From Bacteroidota bacterium (lineage in GTDB: Bacteria; Bacteroidota; Bacteroidia; Chitinophagales; Chitinophagaceae): DNA of 64,000 nucleotides. A program made the position numbers and the translations under genes. Shown here piece after piece: positions 43,351 to 51,389 of this stretch. The stretch is taken from positions 1-64,000 of the forward strand of contig JAEZGS010000024.1 of assembly GCA_023437225.1 (NCBI GenBank). The letters are read 5' to 3'. The stretch's first letter is position 1; every line of letters begins with the position of its first letter. The notes beneath the pieces are model-generated. The model saw nothing but the letters and a program-made list of their open reading frames with translations. It was not told where the DNA came from and did no database searches.

Positions 43351-44592
43351 ATGGACATACTACGATTTATAACTGCGGGTTCGGTTGATGATGGCAAGAG
43401 TACGTTGATCGGAAGGTTGTTGTACGACAGTAAATCGATCATGATCGATCAGTTGGAGGCGATTGAGAAACAAAGCAGGAACAAAGAAGAAGGCGAGATA
43501 GACCTTGCTTTATTAACGGACGGGTTACGTGCCGAACGTGAGCAGGGCATTACAATTGATGTCGCTTATAAATACTTCAGCACTCCGAAAAGGAAGTTTA
43601 TCATTGCTGATGCGCCTGGTCACATACAATACACGCGCAACATGGTAACCGGTGCATCAAATTCTGACCTTGCGATCATTCTAATTGATGCACGTCAGGG
43701 TGTGGTTGAACAAACACGAAGACATTCTATCATCGCTTCTTTATTGAAGATCCGCCACGTTGTAGTAGCGATCAACAAGATGGATCTTATTGATTACTCG
43801 CAGGATGTGTACAATAACATCGTCATTGATTACTCCTCTGTTGCAAGATCACTTGGATTGTCGGACGTTACTTATATCCCTATCAGCGCATTGAATGGAG
43901 ATAATGTTGTGGAACGTTCAGGTGCAATGTCATGGTATGAAGGTGAAGCACTGCTGGAATATCTTGAGAATGTTCAGGTAGAAAAGGATTTGAATTTGAC
44001 TGATGGAAGATTTACAGTCCAATATGTGATTCGTCCCCAGGTGGATGAACTACATGATTATCGCGGATATGCGGGAAAGATAATAAGCGGCATCTATAGG
44101 AGAGGCGATGATGTGGTGATACAACCTGCAAACATTTCAAGCAGGATCAAATCAATCGAGATCGGTGGTAAAGAAGTTGAAGAAGCGTTTGCGCCGCAAA
44201 GTGTTGTGATTCATTTGCAGGATGACATCGATATTTCGCGCGGCGACCAGATAGTGCCGCGGAACAATCAGCCGAGGATCGACAATGAACTGGATGTGCT
44301 TGTTTGCTGGATGGATAATAAGCCATTGGTCAGCGGAAATAAATATTTACTGCAGATCAACAGTCGTGTTGTCAAAGCAGTTGTAAAAGAGATCGAATAC
44401 CAACTTGATGTAAACTCACTGCAAAAGATCGATTACCCTGCAAAAGCAGGATTGAACGATGTGGTGAAAGCGCGATTGAAAACTGCATCACCGGTTGCTT
44501 TTGACCCATATTCTTCGTCCCGTGAAAATGGTGGTGCGATACTGATTGATGAAACGAGCCATGTTACTGTTGGTGCATGCATGATTCAGTAG
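43351..44592 (+). CDS. cysN: Sulfate adenylyltransferase large subunit (GTPase)
   Basis: A 413-aa EF-Tu-like GTPase. G1 ITAGSVDDGKSTLIGRLLYDS, G3 IIADAPGHIQYTRNM, G4 VVAINKMDL and G5 YIPISALNGDNV are all present, with two C-terminal beta-barrels (VQYVIRPQVDELHDYRGYAGKIISG ... ALLIDETSHVTVGACMIQ-like end). There is no C-terminal CysC kinase fusion, consistent with an APS-reductase pathway. It drives sulfate adenylation by CysD. The ATG is right after the repeat array, so translation may depend on it. Confidence 0.97.
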   Translation: MDILRFITAGSVDDGKSTLIGRLLYDSKSIMIDQLEAIEKQSRNKEEGEIDLALLTDGLRAEREQGITIDVAYKYFSTPKRKFIIADAPGHIQYTRNMVTGASNSDLAIILIDARQGVVEQTRRHSIIASLLKIRHVVVAINKMDLIDYSQDVYNNIVIDYSSVARSLGLSDVTYIPISALNGDNVVERSGAMSWYEGEALLEYLENVQVEKDLNLTDGRFTVQYVIRPQVDELHDYRGYAGKIISGIYRRGDDVVIQPANISSRIKSIEIGGKEVEEAFAPQSVVIHLQDDIDISRGDQIVPRNNQPRIDNELDVLVCWMDNKPLVSGNKYLLQINSRVVKAVVKEIEYQLDVNSLQKIDYPAKAGLNDVVKARLKTASPVAFDPYSSSRENGGAILIDETSHVTVGACMIQ

Positions 44593-44599
44593 AAGTACA

Positions 44600-44626
44600 A
44601 AACAGGGAATGGGAAACAGGAAATGT
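44600..44626 (+). repeat. Weak heptamer-like tract between cysN and cobA
   Basis: Units near AGGGAAT, GGGAAAC, AGGAAAT starting about 10 bases after the cysN stop, similar to the GAAATGG type array at 38064. Three worn units only. Confidence 0.35.
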
Positions 44627-44662
44627 GTAGTGAATTTAATCACGAATATAGAATTCTAATAA

Positions 44663-45499
44663 ATGCAATCACCGATCAACATAGGAAAAGTCATTCTTGC
44701 AGGTGCGGGTCCTGGAGATCCGGAACTGATCACAGCTAAGGCCATTCGTTATTTGCGACTGGCAGATGTGGTGATCGTTGACCGTCTCGTTAGTCATGAG
44801 ATCATCGAAGAATATGTGAAAGCTGATGCAACGGTAATCTATGCAGGAAAGCAATCCGGGAAAGGTTATTCAACAAGACAGACCACCATTAACCAACTGT
44901 TGGTCGAACATGCAATGAATGGCAAGCTTGTAGTCCGATTAAAAGGAGGAGATGTGTCCATCTTCTCTAATATTCTCGACGAGTTGCAGGCGCTTACGGA
45001 ACATGACATTCCTTATGAGGTGATACCTGGCGTTACTGCTGCGTTAGGTGCAGCGGCATATTCGGGCATCCCGCTCACGGCGCGCGATCACTCAGTTGCG
45101 GTAAGATTTCTTACATATTATGACCCTGAGATCCTTTCAGATGCTTATTGGAGTGAACTTGCAAATACAAACGACACTCTTGTGTTTTATATGTCTGCAG
45201 AGTCATTGCCAAAGGCAATTGAAAACCTCAAGCGTCACCATGTTGATCACTCGAAGCAGATCGCACTGATTGAGCAGGCCACTACATCCAAACAACGTGT
45301 GCGTGTGTTCTCGTTTGAAAATTTTCCACCCGAAAGATTAGAATTTTTGTCGCCCGGTCTGGTGGTGATAGGTAAAGTGGTGAGTCTTCATGAGAAGTTC
45401 AAATGGAGACAAAACTATGAAGGCGACGAATATTATTTCCAACCTCTTACGAAAGCTATGTCAGTAATCCGTACAGGCAACCAGGTAAATGCATCATAG
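44663..45499 (+). CDS. cobA: Uroporphyrinogen-III C-methyltransferase
   Basis: A 278-aa SUMT, the first step towards siroheme for the sulfite reductase: it methylates uroporphyrinogen III twice with SAM to precorrin-2. Family motifs: VILAGAGPGDPELITAKAIRYLRLADVVIVDRLVS, RLKGGDVSIFSNILDEL, and YEVIPGVTAALGAAAYSGIPLTARDHS. A C-terminal extension (HEKFKWRQNYEGDEYYFQPL) follows the standard end. The remaining siroheme steps are supplied by the N-terminal domain of the fusion gene at 48930. Confidence 0.95.
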   Translation: MQSPINIGKVILAGAGPGDPELITAKAIRYLRLADVVIVDRLVSHEIIEEYVKADATVIYAGKQSGKGYSTRQTTINQLLVEHAMNGKLVVRLKGGDVSIFSNILDELQALTEHDIPYEVIPGVTAALGAAAYSGIPLTARDHSVAVRFLTYYDPEILSDAYWSELANTNDTLVFYMSAESLPKAIENLKRHHVDHSKQIALIEQATTSKQRVRVFSFENFPPERLEFLSPGLVVIGKVVSLHEKFKWRQNYEGDEYYFQPLTKAMSVIRTGNQVNAS

Positions 45500-45528
45500 T
45501 AAAAGTTGACCCAATAAAATATACATCT

Positions 45529-47241
45529 ATGCTCGCTTCAACAAAGCTAAAGCTTGTAGAGGATCTTGTAGCAGGATCAACCAAAGAGGAATTGATTTGG
45601 ATCCATGGATACCTTGCGGGGATCACTGCAGGCATCAGCGAGACAAATAAGGTTACCCAGCCCGAGGCCTCTCCTGCAAAACCAACAGTGAATAAGATCA
45701 CCATCGCGTATGGTACTGAAACCGGAAATTCAAAGAAGCTGGCATCTGTATTTGCTGCGCAGGTTAAGTCGAAGGGAATCGTTCCAAAACTTGTAAGTCT
45801 GGATCAATACAAGGTCAATGATATTGCCAAAGAAGAATACTTTCTTGCGATCATTAGCACGCAGGGGGATGGTGAGCCACCTGCGGCGGCCAAAAAGTTT
45901 TACGATCACATCCACCTGAATGGTTTCAAAGCGGAAAAGTTGAAGTATTCAGTACTTGCATTAGGGGATACCTCATACCCGCTTTTCTGTAAAGCAGGAG
46001 AGGATATCGACAGCCAATTGAGTAAACTGGGAGGGAAACGAATTGCTGACCTGGTGAAATGTGATACGGATTATGAAGACGAAGCGAAGCAATGGTTTGA
46101 TTCAGTACTAACCAGTTTACTGCAATCTTCATCGGCTGCTGTGCAGGCTCCGGGAAATGCGATTAATGTCAAAAAGAAAGCGGGGAAACAAATATTCCAG
46201 GGCGAGGTCCTGGCAGCGGTAAATCTTAACGATAAGGGCTCGCTGAAGGAAACGTATCATATTGAGATCTCTGCTGATGATGTAACCTATCAACCGGGGG
46301 ATTCCATAGGGATTGTTCCGCACAATGATCCATCGTTGGTTGAAGCAATATTTTCGGTTGCAGCTGTAAGCGGAGATACGGCAATTGATTATCGTAATGA
46401 GTCGGCTACATACAAAACTTTGTTATGTGAGCGATTGAACATATGCAATCTTCCATCGCGTGTTGTGAAGCAATTCGCTGAATTGATAAAGCAGGATATT
46501 CCTGCCACCAACATGAGCCTGTTAGATCTTCTTAAAATATATTCGCTGCCGGCAGGTGTGAGTTTTGAAGACGTCATTCAACTGCTTGAGCCGATAGCAC
46601 CAAGGTTGTATTCAATTTCTTCATCACCTGATGCGCACACGGGCGAAATACATATAACAGTTGCGCGCAATTGCTTTTACCTGAGCGAAGAAAAAAAGTT
46701 CGGGCTTTGCTCCAACTACCTTTCTCTGTTAACTCCAGGCTCATCACTTACATATTATATTCATCCAAACAATCGGTTTCGATTGCCGGATCCTCAAAAA
46801 GATGTGATCATGATTGGTCCGGGTACCGGCATTGCACCATTCAGATCCTTCATTGCTCAGCGTGATGCAACAGGTGCCGGAGGCCGCAATTGGTTATTCT
46901 TTGGTGAGCAACATTTTGTAAGCGATTTTCTTTATCAGACTGAAATCCAGAATTGGGTGGATACGGGTGTGCTTACACAAGTGAATGTTGCATTTTCCCG
47001 CGATCAAAAAGAGAAGGTATATGTTCAACACAAGATGTTGCAGCACGGCAAACAACTTTTTGACTGGCTTGAATCCGGAGCAAATATCTATGTGTGCGGT
47101 GCTAAGGAGCCGATGAGTGTTGATGTGGAAAATACATTGATACAAATTATTGGTGAATATGGTTCAATGAGCACGGAGCATGCTGCGGCATATGTCGCTA
47201 AACTGGAAGACGATGAGCGCTTCCTCAAGGATGTGTATTAG
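45529..47241 (+). CDS. cysJ: Sulfite reductase (NADPH) flavoprotein alpha component
   Basis: A 570-aa diflavin reductase. Flavodoxin domain from about residue 58 (IAYGTETGNSKKLASVFAAQ ... ISTQGDGEPPAAAKKFYDHI ... LGDTSYPLFCKAGEDIDSQL), then the FAD-binding domain (YQPGDSIGIVPHNDPSLVE, RLYSISSSPDAHTGEIHITVA) and the NADPH domain (DVIMIGPGTGIAPFRSFIAQR, NWLFFGEQHF, YVCGAKEPMSVDVENTL). It passes electrons from NADPH through FAD and FMN to CysI. The first 55 residues are an extra helical segment. Confidence 0.95.
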   Translation: MLASTKLKLVEDLVAGSTKEELIWIHGYLAGITAGISETNKVTQPEASPAKPTVNKITIAYGTETGNSKKLASVFAAQVKSKGIVPKLVSLDQYKVNDIAKEEYFLAIISTQGDGEPPAAAKKFYDHIHLNGFKAEKLKYSVLALGDTSYPLFCKAGEDIDSQLSKLGGKRIADLVKCDTDYEDEAKQWFDSVLTSLLQSSSAAVQAPGNAINVKKKAGKQIFQGEVLAAVNLNDKGSLKETYHIEISADDVTYQPGDSIGIVPHNDPSLVEAIFSVAAVSGDTAIDYRNESATYKTLLCERLNICNLPSRVVKQFAELIKQDIPATNMSLLDLLKIYSLPAGVSFEDVIQLLEPIAPRLYSISSSPDAHTGEIHITVARNCFYLSEEKKFGLCSNYLSLLTPGSSLTYYIHPNNRFRLPDPQKDVIMIGPGTGIAPFRSFIAQRDATGAGGRNWLFFGEQHFVSDFLYQTEIQNWVDTGVLTQVNVAFSRDQKEKVYVQHKMLQHGKQLFDWLESGANIYVCGAKEPMSVDVENTLIQIIGEYGSMSTEHAAAYVAKLEDDERFLKDVY

Positions 47242-47275
47242 AAAAAACCTGGCCTTTCATTTTTGAAATTATACA

Positions 47276-48928
47276 ATGGAATCATCAACCGAAAAAATTA
47301 AAAAAGAAAGTCGCGGCCTCCGCGGTACAATAAAAGAAAGTCTGAATGACGAACTTACAGGTCAGATCCGTGAGGACGACCAGGCGCTCATAAAGTTTCA
47401 TGGCATGTACCAGCAGGACGATCGTGATCGTCGTGATGAGCGCGCAGAAAAAAAACTTGACAGACTTTATTCGTTCATGATTCGTTTGCGATTACCGGGC
47501 GGATTTCTCACACCAGAGCAGTGGATTGCCACGCATCATGTAGCCGGTGAACATTCCACCGGTGTGATAAAGATCACTACGCGTCAAACAATACAATTGC
47601 ATGGCATCCTGAAGTCTCATATCAAACCAACGATACAGTCTTTCAGTGCTGCCTCACTCGATTCGATAGCTACATGCGGAGACATCAACAGGAACGTCAT
47701 CTGCAGTTCTCATCCGAAGCAGTCACCTGTGCATGAAGAGGTGTTTGCTTATGCAGATAAGATCAGTAAAATGCTGATGCCAAAGACACGTGCATATTAT
47801 GATATCTGGCTCGATGAAGAAATGATCGCTGAGCGTTCCGAGGATGATCCTTTGTACCAGGACAGGTACATGCCTCGTAAATTTAAGATCGCTATCGGTG
47901 TTCCGCCAAACAACGACATAGACGTTTTTGGAAATGATATTGGTTTGATAGCAATAATAGAGAATGATAAACTGCAGGGATTCAATGTTGCGATCGGCGG
48001 AGGTTTGTCGTCCACACATGGCAACCCTGATACTTATCCAAGACTGGCAACAGTGATCGGGTTCACCGATACGGAAGAGAAGACGATGAAAGCCATTTAT
48101 GAGATATTAACTGTTCAGCGCGACTATGGCAACCGGGAAGACCGAAAAAAGGCGCGTTTAAAATATACAGTCGACAGGCTGGGTGTGGATTTTTATCGTG
48201 AAGAGGTGGAAAGGCGCACTGGCTTTAAGTTTGAGCCTGCACAACCCTACCAGTTCACAGAGAGACGCGATTACTATGGTTGGGAACAAAACCATGAAGG
48301 ACTCTGGTATTATACATTGTTTATCGAGAATGGCCGGGTACTTGATGAGGAGCATGCAAGATTAAAATCCGGTTTGTATGAAGTAGCACAAACAGGAAAA
48401 GCTAATTTCAGATTCACGTGTAATCAAAACCTGATCCTGAGTGATATCCGTGAAGAAGATAAAGCAACCCTCAACCAGATATTGGATCAGTACGGTATTC
48501 TGCAACATACAGACAACGCAGGGATATTGAGGAAAAATGCAATTGCATGCGTGGCTTTCAATACCTGTCCGCTTGCTCTGGCAGAAGCTCAGAGATATTT
48601 ACCTCATCTTCTTTCGAAGATAGAGCCGCTGCAGGAAAAACATCAATTGCAGAACCAGGAAATTATCATCCGAATGACGGGGTGTCCAAACGGATGTGGC
48701 CGGTCTTATCTAGCGGAGATAGGGTTTATTGGCACTGCCTACGGAAGATATAATATGCACCTGGGTGCTGACCGGCAAGGTTACAGGCTGAACCGAACTT
48801 ATAAAGAGAATCTTGGTGAAGAAGAGATCTTGCAGGAGGTAGATTATTTATTCGGTGTATATGCAAACGAACGTCAACCAGGTGAGGCGTTTGGAGATTT
48901 TAGTATAAGAAAAGGATGGGTCAACTAG
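47276..48928 (+). CDS. cysI: Sulfite reductase hemoprotein beta component
   Basis: A 550-aa protein that reduces sulfite to sulfide at a coupled siroheme-[4Fe-4S] centre. The cluster ligands are in order: Cys425 and Cys431 (IACVAFNTCPLA) and Cys470 and Cys474 (MTGCPNGCGRS), the C-x5-C-xn-C-x3-C signature. The siroheme-contacting region is THHVAGEHSTGVIKITTRQTIQLHGI and DSIATCGDINRNVICS. The length is normal for CysI. It is one base before the CysG-TSUP fusion start, so translation is coupled. Confidence 0.96.
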   Translation: MESSTEKIKKESRGLRGTIKESLNDELTGQIREDDQALIKFHGMYQQDDRDRRDERAEKKLDRLYSFMIRLRLPGGFLTPEQWIATHHVAGEHSTGVIKITTRQTIQLHGILKSHIKPTIQSFSAASLDSIATCGDINRNVICSSHPKQSPVHEEVFAYADKISKMLMPKTRAYYDIWLDEEMIAERSEDDPLYQDRYMPRKFKIAIGVPPNNDIDVFGNDIGLIAIIENDKLQGFNVAIGGGLSSTHGNPDTYPRLATVIGFTDTEEKTMKAIYEILTVQRDYGNREDRKKARLKYTVDRLGVDFYREEVERRTGFKFEPAQPYQFTERRDYYGWEQNHEGLWYYTLFIENGRVLDEEHARLKSGLYEVAQTGKANFRFTCNQNLILSDIREEDKATLNQILDQYGILQHTDNAGILRKNAIACVAFNTCPLALAEAQRYLPHLLSKIEPLQEKHQLQNQEIIIRMTGCPNGCGRSYLAEIGFIGTAYGRYNMHLGADRQGYRLNRTYKENLGEEEILQEVDYLFGVYANERQPGEAFGDFSIRKGWVN

Positions 48929-48929
48929 C

Positions 48930-50426
48930 ATGGAGAAAGAGATCATATACGAACACGATGTGAGGCAGGACAAGGGTAACCACCTGTTCCCGGTTTTCAT
49001 GAAGCTGGAGCAGTTAACGGTACTCGTGGTCGGCGGCGGAAATGTTGCGCTTGAAAAGCTTTCCGCCATTCTCTGTAATGCTCCGCATACGCAGGTGACT
49101 GTTATCTCAATAGTGGTAAGTGATGCCATTCGACAACTGTCTGAAGAATTTCCACAAATAAGATTTATAGAAAGATGCTACGAGCCTGGTGATGCGGAAA
49201 ATTTTGATCTTGTTTTTATAGCGGTTAACGTTACGGAATCAAGTAAACGCATTCGCGATGATGCGCGTTCACTTGGAAAACTCGTGAATGTTGCTGATAA
49301 GCCTGAGCTCTGTGATTTTTACCTGGGGTCCATTGTACAAAAAGGTAATCTTAAGATTGGGATATCGACGAACGGTAAGTCTCCAACAATCGCAAAGCGA
49401 TTGAAAGAAACACTTTCTGAAGCTTTGCCGGATCAGTTGGATGAAGTATTGGAGAATATGAATAAAATTCGAAATTCTCTTAATGGGGATTTTGATTCAA
49501 AGGTGAAAAAACTGAATTCAATCACAAAAGTGCTCGTAGAAACGGAGAAGAACGATCGCTGGAAGAAGATTGCTACTTATTCGCTTTTTGCTTTTGCGCT
49601 GATGCTGGTCGGTCATTTCATTTTTTCTTATGTTCCTTTCCGGCAACTTGCTGACGATGGTATCAGTTTTTATAAGACCCTTGATCCAAATTTTCACTGG
49701 ATGGTACTTGCCGGCTTTGTGGCTCAGTTGGTAGATGGTGCGCTGGGCATGGGTTATGGAGTTACAAGTACAACAATTTTACTTTCGTCGGGAGTGAATC
49801 TTGCTTCTATAAGCGGGAGCATACATACTGCTGAAATGTTTGCCAGTGGTGCATCCGGTTACAGTCACTATCGATTTGGAAATGTGAATAAGAAGTTGTT
49901 CAAGATATTACTGATCCCTGGTGTAATTGGTGCCGTGTTAGGAGCCATTCTACTGAGTAAGTTTGGAGAATCGCATGCCGGATACCTTCGTCCCATCATG
50001 GCCACCTATACGATGTTTCTTGGGATACGGATTTTCATAAATGCATTCCGGAGCCAGAAGGTTCAAAAAAAATTTAAGCGCTACGGTTGGTTGGCAGGTG
50101 TTGGAGGATTTCTTGATTCGTTTGGTGGAGGAGGATGGGGGCCAATCGTTACAACTACACTCATTACAAAGGGAAGAAGCCCCAAGTATGTCATCGGTTC
50201 TGTAAGTCTTACGGAGTTTTTTGTAACACTTGCAAGTGCATTTACATTTTTTACAATGCTTGGTGTTTCCCACTGGCAGGTTATTGTTGCGCTTATCATT
50301 GGCGGATTTATCGCTGCTCCATTTGCAGCAAAACTTGCGGGAAGACTTCCCAGGAAAACGAGTTTCATTTTATTGGGGATACTTGTTATGATCTGGAGCT
50401 TACGTATACTCATTAAAATGTTCTGA
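48930..50426 (+). CDS. Fusion of siroheme synthase N-domain (precorrin-2 dehydrogenase) and TSUP sulfite/anion transporter
   Basis: A 498-aa protein with two parts. Residues 15-205 are a CysG-N/Met8p domain: LTVLVVGGGNVALEKLSAIL (NAD-binding), NVADKPELCDFYLGSIVQKGNLKIGISTNGKSPTIAKRLKETL, which oxidises precorrin-2 and inserts iron to give siroheme. Residues 212-498 are a TauE/SafE (TSUP) permease with about eight membrane helices and the two family repeats, GALGMGYGVTSTTILLSSGV and GGFLDSFGGGGWGPIVTTTLI. Coupling siroheme supply to a transporter for sulfite or a related anion in one chain fits the operon. Whether the permease imports or exports is not known. Start chosen one base after the cysI stop. 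Confidence 0.9.
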   Translation: MEKEIIYEHDVRQDKGNHLFPVFMKLEQLTVLVVGGGNVALEKLSAILCNAPHTQVTVISIVVSDAIRQLSEEFPQIRFIERCYEPGDAENFDLVFIAVNVTESSKRIRDDARSLGKLVNVADKPELCDFYLGSIVQKGNLKIGISTNGKSPTIAKRLKETLSEALPDQLDEVLENMNKIRNSLNGDFDSKVKKLNSITKVLVETEKNDRWKKIATYSLFAFALMLVGHFIFSYVPFRQLADDGISFYKTLDPNFHWMVLAGFVAQLVDGALGMGYGVTSTTILLSSGVNLASISGSIHTAEMFASGASGYSHYRFGNVNKKLFKILLIPGVIGAVLGAILLSKFGESHAGYLRPIMATYTMFLGIRIFINAFRSQKVQKKFKRYGWLAGVGGFLDSFGGGGWGPIVTTTLITKGRSPKYVIGSVSLTEFFVTLASAFTFFTMLGVSHWQVIVALIIGGFIAAPFAAKLAGRLPRKTSFILLGILVMIWSLRILIKMF

Positions 50427-50434
50427 TAAGTGGC

Positions 50435-50457
50435 CTGCTGAATGGCAGATTTTTTTT
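50435..50457 (+). terminator. Weak rho-independent terminator at the end of the cys operon
   Basis: CTGC and GCAG around a 6-base loop, followed by a single A and eight T. The T-run is strong; the four-pair stem is short. Confidence 0.45.
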
Positions 50458-50466
50458 ACAAAAGAA

Positions 50467-50487
50467 AGTCTACTAATTTAGTAGGGT
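50467..50487. promoter_or_regulatory. Candidate sulfur-regulon operator before the DUF2490 gene
   Basis: AGTCTAC-N7-GTAGGGT; the inner 15 bases CTACTAATTTAGTAG form a perfect palindrome. It lies just upstream of the -7 box at 50504, over the place of the -33 element, so binding should block the promoter. Confidence 0.7.
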
Positions 50488-50503
50488 ATATAAATTGTTA
50501 CTT

Positions 50504-50511
50504 TATATTTG
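50504..50511 (+). promoter_or_regulatory. -7 promoter element TATATTTG for the DUF2490 gene
   Basis: Exact match to TAnnTTTG, 22 bases before the ATG. No TTTG stands 19 bases further upstream, so the promoter may need an activator or is weak. Confidence 0.55.
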
Positions 50512-50533
50512 CTGACCATTCACAAGCATTAGT

Positions 50534-51289
50534 ATGCAAACCAGCCAAAAACTTACCGCCAGTATCTTATGCTTAATATTATGCTCAATCGATTTAGCAG
50601 CTCAACCAGCTAAAGAGACCGAACACATGCAGCAGTCATGGTTTGCATATTTCAACCAGGCCAGGCTAAATAATCAGTGGGGCATATGGTTCGATGCCCA
50701 TCTCCGAACTAAGGAAAATTTTATGTCTGGTTTTTCCAGTGGAATCGCACGCGTTGGTGTTACTTATTATATTACCGATCGAACAAAGTTGACTGCAGGC
50801 TACGCATATATTCATCATTTTCCCACAGATAGTCACGCGGATATTGCACGCCCGGAACACCGTCCCTGGCAGCAATTGCAATGGCATAACAATTTTCCGC
50901 GTGTGAGGGTGATGCAGTATGCGCGACTTGAACAGCGTTACCGACATAAGATCAAAGACAATGATGAACTGGCTGAAGGATACAACTTCAATTACCGGGT
51001 CCGGTATAATTTGTTTTTCTCTGTTCCATTGAACAAACAAGCCTTCGCGCCAAATACGCTTTCGCTGATACTAAATGATGAAATGCATGTGAATTTCGGC
51101 AGGGAAGTAGTCTTTAATTACTTTGATCAAAACCGCTTCTTTGCCGGCCTGGGATATCATATCAATGCACATGATCAGTTGCAGTTTGGTTATATGAACG
51201 TCTTTCAGCAACTGCCGGCCGGAAACAAGTATCGCAATACTCATGTCCTTCGTCTCTTTTACGTACAAAACCTTGATTTGAGAAACTAA
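50534..51289 (+). CDS. DUF2490 outer-membrane protein
   Basis: A 251-aa protein with a signal peptide (residues 1-22, ending LAA-Q) and alternating amphipathic strands to the end (QWGIWFDAHLRTKENF, ARVGVTYYITDRTKLTAGYAYIHHF, QYARLEQRYRHKIKD, FFAGLGYHINAHDQLQFGYMNVFQQL, HVLRLFYVQNLDLRN), as in DUF2490 barrels of about 8-12 strands. The family is of unknown function. Its operator and place next to the TonB receptor suggest a role in sulfur uptake or envelope change under sulfur limitation. Confidence 0.85.
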   Translation: MQTSQKLTASILCLILCSIDLAAQPAKETEHMQQSWFAYFNQARLNNQWGIWFDAHLRTKENFMSGFSSGIARVGVTYYITDRTKLTAGYAYIHHFPTDSHADIARPEHRPWQQLQWHNNFPRVRVMQYARLEQRYRHKIKDNDELAEGYNFNYRVRYNLFFSVPLNKQAFAPNTLSLILNDEMHVNFGREVVFNYFDQNRFFAGLGYHINAHDQLQFGYMNVFQQLPAGNKYRNTHVLRLFYVQNLDLRN

Positions 51290-51329
51290 TACCATAGCTG
51301 TTCTCCGATAGGTTTACTCATGCTTTTTT

Positions 51330-51350
51330 AGTCGACTTAATCGGTAGACT
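51330..51350. promoter_or_regulatory. Candidate sulfur-regulon operator before the TonB receptor gene
   Basis: AGTCGAC-N7-GTAGACT, the best copy of the right half-site. It is 40 bases before the ATG at 51390. I cannot place a TAnnTTTG box here, so the start of transcription is not fixed. Confidence 0.62.
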
Positions 51351-51389
51351 TAATTAAAACATCAACCAATCAGAACTTAAACTGTTCAT

